Notes under the pieces: model-generated
What the model was told of the DNA's origin: nothing
Databases searched by the model: none
Seen by the model: the letters and a program-made list of their open reading frames with translations, nothing else
Position numbers and translations under genes: made by a program
Assembly (NCBI GenBank): GCA_023055425.1
Contig: JALGPY010000009.1
Coordinates: 34,639,275-34,703,274, forward strand
From: Linanthus parryae
Lineage: Eukaryota; Streptophyta; Magnoliopsida; Ericales; Polemoniaceae
Length of the DNA stretch: 64,000 bases
Direction: 5' to 3'
Part shown: one piece after another, positions 1-10,421 of the stretch
Position numbering within the stretch: position 1 is the stretch's first letter
Layout of the letters: each line of letters starts with the position of its first letter

Positions 1-1554
1 AGGCCGTACTTGGTCGGGTCAAAAGTGATCGTTTTTACCGACCATAGGGCCCTGAAATATCTACTGGACAAGAAGGACGCAAAACCAAGACTGCTGAGGT
101 GGGTATTACTGATGCAGGAATTTGATGTGGAAATCCAAGATAAGAAGGGAGTCGAGAACGTAGTAGCGGACCACCTGTCCAGGCTTGAGAATGTTGAGGT
201 GGACCCGGTACCAATCCAGAAAAAACTTCCCGGACGAGCATATCATGGCAGTTAAACTGGGGAGACCATGGTACTATGCTCTAGCCAACTATCTGGTGAG
301 TGGCACACTTCCCGAGGACCTAACCCGTCACAGCGGAAACGGTTTATTTCTGAGAGCCGGCAGTATTTCTTGGACGACCCGTATCTGTTCAAGCAGGGAG
401 TCGACAACATTCTGAGAAGGTGTGTTCCGACCCATGAGGCCTGGAATGTAATCCGTCACTGTCACTCGGCTCAGTGTGGAGGTCACTTCGGAGGGACCCG
501 CACGGCACACAAGGTACTGCAGTCAGGTTTCTTTTGGCCAACACTTTTCAAGGACTGTCATGATTATGTACAGGGATGTGATAGATGCCAGAGGACAGGG
601 AGTACGTCACATAGGGACGAGATGCCTTTGACTATTTGGCAGGAAGTTGAACCCTTTGATGTATGGGGGATTGACTTCATGGGGCCGTTTCCGTCTTCTA
701 TGGGAAATTTGTACATACTGCTGGCGGTAGACTATGTTACAAAGTGGATCGAGGCGATAGCGTGTCAGAAAAACGACGCATCGACAGTTGAGCGTTTTCT
801 GAAACGCAACATATTTACACGATTCGGGACCCCCAGAGCAATGATCAGCGATGAAGGGTCACACTTTATTAACAAAGTGTTTTCAAGGGTACTTAAGCAG
901 TACGGGGTGTCTATCCATGAGGTATCACTGCCTTATCATCCCCAGACTAACGGACAGGCTGAAGTGTCAAACAGAGAGATCAAGGGCATTCTCTAAAAAA
1001 CCGTAAATCTGGGCAGAAAGGATTGGTCAATGAGACTGGATGATGCGTTGTGGGCATACAGGACAGCCTTCAAAACACCGCTGGGAATGTCACCATACCA
1101 GCTCGTGTTTGGGAAAGCGTGTCACCTTCCAGTTGAGGTAGAGTATAAGGCCTATTGGGCTATCAAACTGCTCAACATGGATGAGAGTCTGGTCGGAGAT
1201 AAGAGAAAGATGGCGCTGCTGGAATTAGAGGAGTTCCGCAGAACGGCATTTGAGAGCGCCAAAATTTACAAAGAGAAGACGAAGAAGTGGCATGATCAGC
1301 GAATCACGCCAAAGCAGTTTAACGAAGGGGACAAAGTGCTTCTCTACAACACAAGAATGAGGTTCTTTCCGGGAAAATTGAGATCTCGTTGGTCAGGGCT
1401 GTCCATCATCAGGAAGATATTCGCATCGGGCGCATTTGAGCTGGAAAATCCAAAAGATAACTCAAACTTCAGGGTGAACGGAAACCGAATCAAGCCATAT
1501 CTCGAGAACGCCGAAGTGGCCAGGGTAGATCCATTTTACTTCGACGACCCGTGA
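1..1554 (+). pseudogene. Athila-type Ty3/gypsy pol, C-terminal part (RNase H end and integrase), decayed
   Basis: This is the 3' end of a retrotransposon polyprotein; it copies and integrates the element. The window opens inside RNase H ([11 protein letters not shown] near 30-60, then VADHLSRL at 160-185). An integrase HHCC zinc domain follows at about 433-590 (H..H..C..C, ending GCDRCQ). The catalytic core shows GIDFMGP near 670, ISDEGSHF near 850 and NGQAEVSNREIK near 960, giving the D, D and E positions. The C-terminal part contains [16 protein letters not shown], wording typical of the Athila/Tat branch. Breaks: the reading frame shifts near 220 and back near 335, a TAA stop interrupts at 994-996, and the frame continues to TGA at 1552-1554. 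The element is not functional here. Assignment to Ty3/gypsy is firm; the Athila label rests on the downstream env-like ORF and overall layout. Confidence 0.93.
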
Positions 1555-1605
1555 TCGAACCTGAGGTAACTGGGTCGGGCCGTCGACCGTAAATTACAAG
1601 CGCTG

Positions 1606-1623
1606 GTTGGGAGGCAACCCAAC
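1606..1623 (+). other. Hairpin just after pol (GTTGGG-AGGCAA-CCCAAC)
   Basis: A perfect 6-bp stem with a 6-base loop lies 52 bp after the pol stop. From memory, TGGGAGGCAACCCA-like sequences recur just behind pol in Athila/Tat relatives, so it may be an RNA element of the genomic or env-like transcript. The role is unknown. Confidence 0.6.
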
Positions 1624-1801
1624 GTAGTAAGTTTAAATTATTTTATTTATAGCTTTTATTTTAAGTTTTGAATTTTTGAGAGAGGTGAGATGAGTGGGTA
1701 TTTAATGAAAACTAAGCATGTGCAGGCACAGAGGAAGCAGACAGAGCAAACAAAAAGGAAGAGAATGGTGAAAGAGAGAAAAGTTAACCCTTCTACCCAC
1801 G

Positions 1802-2142
1802 GTGTGCGTATTTTACGCACAAGTTGTGCGTATTTTACGCACACCGATGCCAAAATAACCAAAGTTTGAAAAAAAATGAAAAAATATTTTAGCTGCTTTC
1901 TGCGTATTTTACGCAGCTTTCTGCGTATTATACGCAGCCAGCAGTATAAACAGTATTTTTCTGAATTTTTGAAAAAAAATAAAAAATAAATAAATTTGCA
2001 GTTTTACCTGCTGTCTGCGTATTTTACGCAGGTTTCTGCGTATTATACGATGACAGCAGATAAAAATGCAATTTTTTTTAGTTTTTGATACTCCGGTACC
2101 CCTGTGTGCATAAAATACGCACAATATACGTATTATATGCAC
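1802..2142. repeat. Internal array of four pairs of short palindromes (TGCGTA...TACGCA)
   Basis: Eight dyad-symmetric motifs come in four pairs: 1802-1822 with 1824-1844, 1900-1916 with 1921-1937, 2015-2031 with about 2036-2052, and 2105-2123 with about 2125-2142. The first and last pairs have the TGTGCGTA type of arm; the middle two have the CTGCGTA type. The fourth pair and the last member of the third are degraded. AT-rich DNA separates the pairs. The same design is found in the two Athila LTRs of this window. The block sits between pol and the env-like ORF. Role is inferred: transcription-factor dimer sites or RNA hairpins. Confidence 0.85.
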
Positions 2143-2198
2143 AAATAATCAGTTTTTTTACCATTTTTAGCCAGGGGCATTTTGGTCATTTGGGCACT

Positions 2199-2210
2199 TA
2201 GGGTTTAAAA
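2199..2210 (+). promoter_or_regulatory. Candidate TATA-like box upstream of the env-like ORF
   Basis: TTTAAAA at 2204-2210 lies about 60 bp after the last internal palindrome and about 600 bp before the ATG at 2818. This mimics the LTRs, where the palindromes end 76-78 bp before a TATA box. It is a weak motif on its own; proposed only because of the shared layout. Confidence 0.25.
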
Positions 2211-2817
2211 GAGAGGGGGCCGGCCATGGGAAGCCATTTTTGGCCTTCAAGCTTTCTCTCTCTACCTCCATTCCTCTCTAGCACCAACACACCAATTTTT
2301 CAAAAGTGCCCGTAATAAAAAATCGAATGTATATTTGGAATCCCCTCGTCGCAAGGAGCACGGAACTAGTCTCGGTTTTCATAAATTCAAATCGAGCTAG
2401 TGTGGGGGTTGAAGGAAATTGAAGGGTGTTCTTGAGGAAAAATCTTGGATTCGTAGAGTTTAAGCAAAACCGGAAAAAATCGTAGAAGGAAAGGTTGAAG
2501 AGGAGGAAGAAGACTACGTGTGGGTGTGACCGGAATTTCATTCCGGCAAAGTCGACTTTTCCGGCGACTTTTCCGGCGATAACCTTACCGGATTCTTTAC
2601 TTCACCCCCTTTGTGGGAAGGTCCAACTTTCATTCCCTCGCTTTATTTTTCCGTTTTAAGCACGACCCGTAGCCGGGTCATTATTTCTGCAATTTTCTCG
2701 GTTTCCGTGCCGTGTGGACCTCTTGTAGATCTTAGGGGGCTTATTTGCTGAGGCGCACGACTTCACGCGCACGTACTCTAGATTTCTGTTTCTGCTCGTT
2801 TTTTTTTTATATTTGTC

Positions 2818-3663
2818 ATGGCTTTGGTCAAACCTGTCGTAGACCCGAACCGTAGGCATGAGCCCATTGATATCCTTTCAAAAGACCTTAGGCCGCATTA
2901 CTTTGACAGTTATCGTTTTGTGAACTACGCGGCCCATTCCTATTATCTGACGGGTAAGAAGCCGAACTATACGTTGGCTAAGGATTTCCGTTACGAAGTA
3001 GATGACGATAGGATGCCTTTTCAGATGGTGAATTTTGCTAGTCGAGCAGACATTTTTGGCACTGCACTAATTGGATTTGAGGGTGCGTCGAGTTCCACAT
3101 TGACTAGGGAGTTATTTTGCAACCTGTTATATGCTGGCGATGGCAAAAACACTGACACGCGGTGGGTCTATTGTCGTCGCGACTATATCCTGCTGACCTC
3201 CGAGTCCATTAGGCAAGCTTACGGGATTGCACCATCCCAAGAGCCGTGTGCGTACCAGTTGGTTCTAAACAACCCTCCGTCGGGTGAGGAAATTCTGAGG
3301 GAATTGACGGGTGGGGCCACGGGGGCCCACTTTGAGGAGGATGGACACCTAGAGCTTAAGCTGCATTCTGGATATCTGTGCAAACCCGCCAAATGGGGGG
3401 CCGAGTGGGTGGTGAACCGCATTGTGGGGATCCAGCACTTTACTCACCTAGAGAATGAGTCTACCCTTATCGTGTACTGTCTTATGATGAGGAGGCGGAT
3501 CGATATCGCCCATCTTACTTGGGCTTACATTCAGGAGCGGAACGTCGCCGCGAGCCGGATGGGTCTCGGGTATAGCAACCTGATTATCCAACTGGCTCGT
3601 ATCTATCATATTCCCATCACAGAAAACGAGGGTGATTGGCTGCCTCCTATACAAGTCCTATAG
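2818..3663 (+). CDS. Athila env-like ORF, first segment (281 aa)
   Basis: An open frame begins with ATG 2818 after about 1.26 kb without coding sequence following pol, the place where Athila elements carry their extra 'env-like' ORF. It is hydrophilic with no clear signal peptide or membrane helix. Features include DILSKDLRPHYFDSYRFVNY near the N terminus, FCNLLYAGDG in the middle and HLTWAYIQERN near the end. This resembles the conserved N-terminal part of the plant-transposon proteins found behind gypsy pol genes. The frame stops at 3661-3663 where the reading moves to another frame, so the product is probably truncated by a frameshift. Function in the family is not settled; the 'env' name reflects position only. 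No plant host gene is implied. Confidence 0.75.
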   Translation: MALVKPVVDPNRRHEPIDILSKDLRPHYFDSYRFVNYAAHSYYLTGKKPNYTLAKDFRYEVDDDRMPFQMVNFASRADIFGTALIGFEGASSSTLTRELFCNLLYAGDGKNTDTRWVYCRRDYILLTSESIRQAYGIAPSQEPCAYQLVLNNPPSGEEILRELTGGATGAHFEEDGHLELKLHSGYLCKPAKWGAEWVVNRIVGIQHFTHLENESTLIVYCLMMRRRIDIAHLTWAYIQERNVAASRMGLGYSNLIIQLARIYHIPITENEGDWLPPIQVL

Positions 3664-4439
3664 GAAGATTAGAGGGGGAGGTCCGGGACCGAATGACCCA
3701 GTCATTGACCTTGATGCTGACCCTATGGAAGAGGATGAGCCTGCCCCTACCCCTGCCCCTAGGAGGAGATCGACCCAGGATAGACCTACTCGGGGGACGA
3801 GAGCATCTACACTTAGGCGTTCTCAGTCCACCCATGACCACGGGGAGTCGAGCCAGAGAGTCGGGCCGAGTCAGAGAGCCAGACCTAGCACGAGAGGTGC
3901 GACCGGTCCTACGCCACTTTCGGTCATAAACCGTAGGTTGGCTCGAGTAGGAAGGAGTTGAGGGATGTCGTGCTGGCCAGGAGTCCTTTGGTGAGAAGAT
4001 GCTTAAGAAATTAGGGAAAATTTTCCGCTACCTAAAGCAAACCAAAAGGACCCAGAAGAAGATAGCCAAAGACGGCGACGCTATTACTGCCATTCGAGAG
4101 GAGCAGCGAGAGGCGGCACGCCATGCGGGCCGAGAGGTGCCACAGCCCATTATCTTCCCTCCCTCCTATTCCAGTGACTACACTACCAGCTGGTCGGACG
4201 AGGCGATCTCGATTGAGTTTGCCACAGATCCGGATCCACTGCCACCTAGCACTCAGTCAAGATCCCGGACACAGTCCCGACAGTCATCGAGCTCACGGTC
4301 ACGCCAGTTGTCGAGCTCGCACCCACGACAATCTAGTAGTGCCAGATTCAGGCAGACCAGCAGCTCACCCAGCAGCATGTCCGGTTCATTCGAGACCGGG
4401 TCAGAACCGCCGTATAGTCCAGACGAGTCAGTGCCATGA
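3664..4439 (+). pseudogene. Athila env-like ORF, downstream segments in two other frames
   Basis: Coding-like sequence continues behind the first segment but in other frames. One piece runs to a stop at 3959-3961 and is rich in Pro, Arg, Ser and Thr (PAPTPAPRRRS). Another, from ATG 3999 to TGA at 4437-4439, has a basic, coiled-coil-like start (MLKKLGKIFRYLKQTKRTQ) and a Ser/Arg/Gln-rich repetitive tail ending SPDESVP. A charged, low-complexity C-terminal half is usual for proteins of this class. Two frameshifts, near 3655 and between about 3960 and 3999, would account for the pattern. An alternative is that the pieces were once separate small ORFs; the unbroken amino-acid style across them makes a single broken ORF more likely. 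Confidence 0.6.
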
Positions 4440-6211
4440 GGGCATGCCACCACATAGTGTGGGGGTGGGATTCGTGTCTGCATTAACCCGGTCTGCACGT
4501 TTCTTCATATTTATTTGCAGTTTTTATTTTATTTTATTTTTTGATTTTGCATATTTTCGTTCTTTGAGTCAACCCACCACAACATTCTGGCCTTGCATTG
4601 TGTATATCTAAAAAAAAAGAGAAAAAATCGAAAATTTTCCTAAAATCCTAAAAATTAAAAAATCGAAAATTTTTGAGAAAGGGCAATCGAGATAACAGAA
4701 ACTGGGAAGAAATCGAGGTTAAACCCTTTGACGGAAAAGAAACCTTGCACCGAGGTATAGTAGATAGGTGAGAGCCAGAGACCCTTGAAAACCGTAAGTA
4801 GTTATCACCTGAGCAAAGGATCCGACTAGTTGCCACACCGCCGTCATCTAGGTAGTCGACAATCCGCCCACAGGCGCCGTCACGGTCATCGCATCTTTCG
4901 GTGGAGTGACTGGCTATCGAGGGACCTCACGTCCTGTTTCTTACCCATAGGTCCAACTAGTAAACCCGTTTGATTCCTTTTACCCCTTTTATTCATAAGC
5001 CACTGTAGCCTAGGGAGCCTTCTTTGAGACCTTCATCAGTCGATAGTTAGCTATTCTACGAGTTATGACAGATGGAGTGAGTTGGGAAGGGTTTTAGATG
5101 GGAACACTTCATGGTATATCATTTTTGGACAGTTTTGACATTGACACGGTTTTTGAGGGAAGGATAGGGTGAGTTAGTGGCGACTGCATTAATTTGCGGA
5201 GGTGGATCACTGCGTTACATAGTGACCACATGAGGAGTTAGTCGCGTGCGAGACATCTTTCCGCACAAAATAGGGTCCGGGGTTTGTCAGATTAATTGGT
5301 GGTTGTGCCGTTTTTCTACATCTTTGGTGATGAGGAGGTTCGGTAGGACTGCACAGTATCATTCCGACTTCAGGATCAGCGCTTCAGGATTAGTGTGGGG
5401 GTACTTCATATGAGGACATCTTTCATATCCCACAACGACAGTTTACTTTTACTCACTCAGCTTTAGTCAGCTTATTTATTGTTATTCGTGTATTCATATG
5501 TATATAGCGTCTTATTATTGAAAAAACGAAAAAGAAAAAATAGAAAAGAAAAAAAATAGAAAAAACGAAAAAAAAAAAGAGAAAAAGAAAAAAAAAAAGA
5601 GAGAGAAATGATATAGTTTTGCACTTTTTCAGTTATTTATGTTATTGAGTCAAAAAGCTGAGTGAATAGGGGTGTGAGTTTGGGGAAATTGAGAGAATGT
5701 CATAACAAGTAGGATCGTGTCGTGCATATACACATATATATCCTACCTGTTAGATTTAGAACCTTGATTCGGAAATAGCTCGGATGGTAGGATAACTAGG
5801 GATTCACTCATGTTGATAGCAAAAGTAACAGTACTTGGTTCCATTGCTTAAATCCACCAAAGAAATATGTTCAGACTTACCGATCGCTTGCAGGGAAGTA
5901 TTTTCTGGAATAAGGGTGAAGTCTTGAGGACACTCGGCTATGTTTTGGAGATTGCCCGATCTCACCAAAAATTAATTGTTTTAGTACTTTTGAGTCGTTG
6001 TGTATTGAGTCTGTGTATATTATGTCTGAGTCAGTCTTTCTATCGAGTCGCCTACTTATACGGTTTAGGTCGAAAGAGTATGCAATTGCAGGGAGTATGC
6101 AAAGGTAGTGTATGCACGACAGGGTCGGCTTTGCAAAGACAGAGTGGTATGCAAGCAGGATGGTATGCAAGGGGATTGCTCGGGACGAGCAATATTTAGT
6201 ATGGGGGTATT
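4440..6211 (+). other. Non-coding 3' region of the Athila element, with A/G tract and polypurine tract
   Basis: No believable ORF is present. A strand-asymmetric A/G tract lies at about 5519-5608. GTGTGGGGGTACTTC near 5394-5408 and AGTATGGGGGTATT at 6198-6211 are polypurine-like; the latter sits directly against the LTR start TGATAACGCCC and is the probable 3' PPT, with the former a possible internal one. Long non-coding tracts between env-like ORF and 3' LTR are usual in Athila elements. Confidence 0.7.
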
Positions 6212-6493
6212 TGATAACGCCCAAATCGGGGTTATCTTATAGCTCGGTTTTTGTGCGTTTGTGCCGGAAAAATGATGTTTTAGCCAATTTTCACCCTCGG
6301 AAGGCCTCGGTTTTAGGAACGAGACAGTTATTTGCTCTTTGTAAATTTCTGCATTTTCCGTACTTTTATTGGATATGATCGCGGGTGTGTTCGTGATGTC
6401 TATGCAGGAACAGGGCTCGGGAATGCAGCAGGAATTGCTCGGGAATGCAGCAGGAAGCAAAAAGAGGCAGAAAAGAGAACCCTGCCTTGCTGT

Positions 6494-8220
6494 CTGCGTA
6501 TTTTACGCAAGCAGGCTGCGTATTATACGCAAACAGCAAGGTTGGTGAAGGGTTTGTTGGAATAGATGCCCTAGAGGCAATCGTAGATTTAGTATGAACA
6601 ATGTTTTGGCTAGAATATTCATTTATTATTTATTGCGATATTTAATATAATGAAGTCCTTAGATAAAATGTGTTGTTTATCTTAAATATCCCTAGTCCAT
6701 TATATTGATTAATAGGACAATCAAATATAGACTAGTATGTGGGTAGATTGATATGGGGATATCAAGTCTAACACATGGGTATGCATTAGGAGTAATGGCA
6801 TACTGGATTGACCCACGACGAAAAGGATACATTAGATTATGTGAAGTCACAATCGCTTTTCGTAGTGCTAATATTATTACAATCCTTGGACTTGAAGTCA
6901 CTAGATACTCTAGTTGTGAAATATTGCGCTTTGATGTCATCAAACGTTACACCGTAACTGGGTAATCATAAAGGTGGCTATCGGGCGTGATAGGAAGCAA
7001 GCTTAGAGATCGTAGTGATGTAGATAGGATTTGTCCCTCCCACATAATGGGGGTAAATATCCACGGCCACTCGAGGGATGAGGCTTATTGAATGTCTGGC
7101 CAGACTCAGATAAATTAATATATAGATATTAATGTTATCTGCAAGTATAAGCATATTCCCAGGATCGAGGAACTATGGATTGGATATACGAGTGTGACTA
7201 TATATGTCTCGTGTCCAATCCAGATATGGTGACAAAGGGATAATGCAATATGATATATTGGGCACAAAGGTTTGTCGGGATCACTGACTATTTCTATGGG
7301 TTGGGTGGCATGGATGTGTTGCTAGACACCACTCCATGTTAGTAATAGTTACTACCAACTATATAGAAACCTATGGGGTCACACGTCAAATAGAGTAGAG
7401 CTAGATTTGGGATTAATTAATATAGATTAATTAATAGAAGGATCATTGTGCAACACCTTGCAAACTTAGTGGGACTAATTTGCAAGGAAGGGAATAGTTC
7501 TAGTCTTACTAGAACAAGGAAACTCTAATATGGAAACAACAAGGAGTTGTTGGAGTATATATATAAGAGGCTCTAGCTTCCTTCCCACAAGATTGTTATT
7601 AGACATAACATAAGGAGTGGGAGAGAGCAAAAGAGAGAGCAAGACAAGAGCTAGGCTGAAACCTAGCCCCGTCCGCCCCCTCTACCCGACGGCAAAAGGA
7701 GGCCCCGAGCCCCTTTTGTGCTTTGTTTCCTTTGATCTTCTTCCCTCTTCCCCCGGGTTCAAGCTAGCACTTGTTTGAAGTAAGAATATAGATCTCACCT
7801 CTAGACGTGGATCAACCGTAGAGACGAGGACATCATTCTTCGTGTGATCTCACAAATCTAAAGGTACACATCTTCTATGACCCTAATCAGGTTATGATAT
7901 CTCTTCCTGTGATCCTTGGTGGGCTTTGAGTAGGATTAAATTTTTGTTATTCCGCTGCGTTACCTACGTCAAAACCCAACAGGGTTTTGGCCAGTTTTCT
8001 CCCCTGTCTGCGTATTTTACGCAGCATCTTGCGTATCATACGCAGCTAGGGGGAGAAAATACGCAGAAGGAAGAAGAAGAAGGCACAAAGTGGGTCCCTG
8101 TCTGCGTATTTTACGCATGGGCTGCGTATAATGCGCAGACAGCAGCAACAAGGGAAGAAAACAGCACAGGAGAAGACCCTGGCTGCGTATTTTACGCAGC
8201 AGGCTGCGTATAATACGCAG
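6494..8220. repeat. U3 array of four palindrome pairs (CTGCGTA...TACGCAG) in the + Athila LTR
   Basis: Pairs lie at 6494-6510/6516-6532, 8008-8024/8028-8045, 8102-8118/8122-8138 and 8183-8199/8204-8220. The first member of each pair has a TTT centre and the second usually a TAA, TTA or TCA centre. The copia LTR inserted between pair 1 and pair 2; without it, pairs repeat every 81-94 bp. The last palindrome ends 78 bp before the TATA box at 8298. Confidence 0.9.
6555..7981 (+). mobile_element. Copia solo LTR, 1427 bp, TSD GGGTT
   Basis: It starts TGTTGGAATAGATGCCCTAG and ends TCAAAACCCAACA, with terminal TGTTGG/CCAACA inverted ends. GGGTT occurs at 6550-6554 and again at 7982-7986. It is related to the solo LTR at 50735-52161 and to the 3' LTR at 30882-32281. 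A TATA-like TATATATATAAG lies near 7556-7567. No internal sequence remains, so it arose by LTR-LTR recombination. Confidence 0.95.
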
Positions 8221-8297
8221 ACAGCACAAAAATTGAGGCGGTTTCGGGCAGTGGCAGTTTCGTCAATAAAGACAAGTTCCAGAAACTTCTCCAGCAC

Positions 8298-8306
8298 TAT
8301 ATAAAA
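8298..8306 (+). promoter_or_regulatory. TATA box of the Athila LTR
   Basis: TATATAAAA in the context CAGCACTATATAAAAACTCG. The equivalent box in the antisense LTR is at 54336-54345. Transcription would start about 30 bp downstream by the usual plant rule. Confidence 0.7.
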
Positions 8307-9238
8307 ACTCGTCCAGACTCGTTTTGAAGACAACAATTCATCCAAGGAGAAGTCTGAGCATCCCCGGAGAGCACGAAAGCACTCATCCAGATCCGAAGAC
8401 TTAGTTTGATCTTATTCTCTCTCTTAATTTCAGAAACTTTGTTAATTCATTATGTCGTTTAGTAGCTAAACCTTTTACCTAGGTTCTCGGTGAACCTAGG
8501 GTTTCGTTTTCAGACATTGTTCTGCAGTTTGATTATGAATTCATGATTACGTTATCTTAATTCAGCAGTATTATCAGTTATTCTGTCTTTGATTATATCT
8601 GTTTATGCATGATCGGAGTCGCAAACCAGAATTGCTATAGACCCGAGCCTGTAGGTGAAAACGTCAGGTTAGGGTTAGGAAGAAAAGACAGGATTTAGTA
8701 CCTTACCCTGATAGACCGACCAGGGAAAGGGAGATAGGGCTAGCCAAAACGTATAGACCAACTGTTAGAGAATTTGACCTGGGCCATCAGGACAGGTTAG
8801 TAACCCTAGCAGACTTAGGAAGCTTAACAGGAACCTGAAAGTCTGCAGGATCGTGACAGCATGTGGAATCTGAAAGGTTACTGCACAATCGGTACGTGGC
8901 ACGGGCAATTAAAACTGCTAAGTGTTTTCATATCAAAACGAAGAACATAACTCTGAAGAAACCCTAGGGGATCCTGGGACCTAGTATTCCAAACCCTAGA
9001 TTTACAAACTTTCAAGATTTTCAGAAAAACATCACAAAAAGTATTTACGTTTTATTTGTTTATTTTTAGTTTATAAGCAATCATAATCCTAAACTACTCC
9101 CCCTTTTACACTCTGCAAGTTAAAACTAATTTCTCGAAAAACTCAAAATAGTCCTCATGGGAACGATCACCCGAGTTTAAATACACCCGGTATTACAAGA
9201 TTCGTATACTTGCGAACATCACGTTAGTTTGCGCATCA

Positions 9239-9520
9239 GGCAACAGGATTTCAGTGGTGGGACTGGAACCCCTTTGGTGGTGTTTTGAGCAATCCTTCCC
9301 AAGATTGTCATGATTTGAGCAATCTGGGTGGACTGGCCTGCATCATCTGGGCTTGACTCTGAATCGTCGCCTGGAGTTCTTCTAAAGAGGACCCTCCTCC
9401 AGCAGTTACTTGCGCACGGGCGCTGGGTTTGGCAGTGGTGTTAAGAAGTCCCTCTTCTCTCGAGGTTTCCTCGTGGGAAGGGGACCGATCGCCATCACGA
9501 ACGTTTGCGTCAGAAGACAT
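9239..9520 (-). pseudogene. Gag N-terminal fragment of a Tat-like gypsy element
   Basis: Read on the minus strand from ATG at 9518-9520 (MSSDANVRDGDRSPSHEE), this hydrophilic peptide continues through SSLEELQATIQSQAQMMQ. A frame change near 9345 leads to QIAQIMTILGRIAQNTTKG, so an indel is present. It stops being recognisable exactly at the Athila LTR end at 9238, so the Athila element probably inserted here. Upstream on the same strand lie a PBS-like stretch (GGTGAACCCGACGTG near 9553-9567) and an LTR end. Placement as gag rests on position and composition. The Tat-like label is a judgement from the leader. Confidence 0.55.
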
Positions 9521-9552
9521 TATGGAAGGGTTAAAAAGAGTTGAAGGTGGAT

Positions 9553-9889
9553 GTTTCACGTCGGGTTCACCGAATTGTGCTCACTGAAATCCCTCGGAGA
9601 GATCCAAGTGTGCACCTCAAGTAGAGAATAGGAACACAAAGAGATGTAGGGTGTGTGTAGGGAGAGGGTAAGCACTGGTAACTGCTCGAGAGAGAGACAG
9701 TAAGCTGAGAGAGAGAGTAGGTTGCTTAGTGTTCCAAGAGCTGATGTATGAGTCTGTACTCAATGATGTAATTGAAAGCTAACGATCCTATATATAGCAG
9801 GGAAGTGACCGTTGAGGGGTTTAACGGAACCTCCCTTTCCCCCTTTTCCATGATTGCTTTATTCCTTCTTCTATGTTGCTATCACAAGG
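9553..9889 (-). mobile_element. LTR end (TATA to PBS) of the Tat-like element
   Basis: On the minus strand a TATA-like CTATATATAGG (about 9788-9799) is followed by CT-rich leader sequence, an end GAGCACA and then TTCGGTGAACCCGACG, which has the look of a primer-binding site. No matching second LTR is in the window. The upstream side is lost at a copia LTR remnant. Confidence 0.5.
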
Positions 9890-10093
9890 CGTGGAGAAGA
9901 TTCCAGTTCTTAATCTCAAGGTGTGGATACCAGTAGAGATGAGGAACCTATTCTTCGTTGTGATCACACAAACTTAAAAGGTAAAAGTTACTTCCATTAT
10001 TACGTTATGAGAGCTTAACCTGCGATTCATGGAGGGCTTTGATCAAGAAATTTTAATTGTATTTCCGCTCCGTACCCTGCATCAAAACCCTTC
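9890..10093 (+). mobile_element. Remnant of a copia LTR 3' end
   Basis: GGTGTGGATACCAGTAGAG, then CTTCGTTGTGATCACACAAA, GAGGGCTTTGATCAAG and TTCCGCTCCGTACC...CATCAAAACCC follow the order of the 3' end of the copia LTR at 6555-7981 with clear divergence. The start of the LTR is missing. Confidence 0.6.
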
Positions 10094-10421
10094 TGCACAT
10101 TCCTATAGCTGTCCATAGCTGAGTGGCAGGAATTGGATGTTGCAAAAGAACGTTCATGAGACTCTCAAAGGTGTAATTACATAAGGGGCAAAGTGATTTA
10201 GAAGATATGTGAATTGTATTAAGTTTTTAAAGTGTAGGTCACGATTTAAGGAGTGTGCTCCATAAAAAGAATTTAACTTAGGTGGGAGTTTTAGCTTCCA
10301 AAAGGTTTTCCAAGGATAAGAATCCCCGTAGGGGTTAAGAAAGGTAGAATGTGTACCAGTGGTGATAGGATCTCTATCATCTTAAGGGAGGCGAATCCAT
10401 GGACCAGTTCGATTGCATGTC
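10094..10421 (-). pseudogene. LINE (L1-type) ORF2 C terminus with zf-RVT domain, broken
   Basis: On the minus strand the translation shows WKTFWKLKLPPKLNSF followed, in a shifted frame, by KSLCPLCNYTFESLMNVLL. These match the order and key Trp, Pro-Pro-Lys and Cys-x2-Cys features of the zf-RVT domain at the end of plant LINE reverse-transcriptase ORFs. Stops and at least one frameshift near 10197 show decay. The ORF continues upstream at 12799-13427, beyond the copia LTR inserted between. The two halves belong to one element: the break falls between a VKSAYY motif and the WKTFWKLK motif, which lie close together in intact proteins. Confidence 0.75.

Larger units (their letters stand above)
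6212..9238 (+). mobile_element. Athila 3' LTR, interrupted by a copia solo LTR
   Basis: The LTR begins TGATAACGCCCAAATCGG directly after a polypurine tract and ends TTTGCGCATCA. The insertion at 6555-7981 plus its duplicated GGGTT removed, the LTR is about 1.6 kb. The ends match the antisense solo LTR at 37124-55593, which starts with the complement of GCGCATCA. It carries four palindrome pairs and a TATA box at 8298-8306. The element's 5' half lies outside the window, so the TSD cannot be checked; the right flank is GGCAA. Confidence 0.85.

Noticed and set aside
5867..6199. 110-aa ORF before the Athila 3' LTR
   Set aside because: An equally long ORF lies antisense and neither shows a motif; position is the non-coding region before the PPT.
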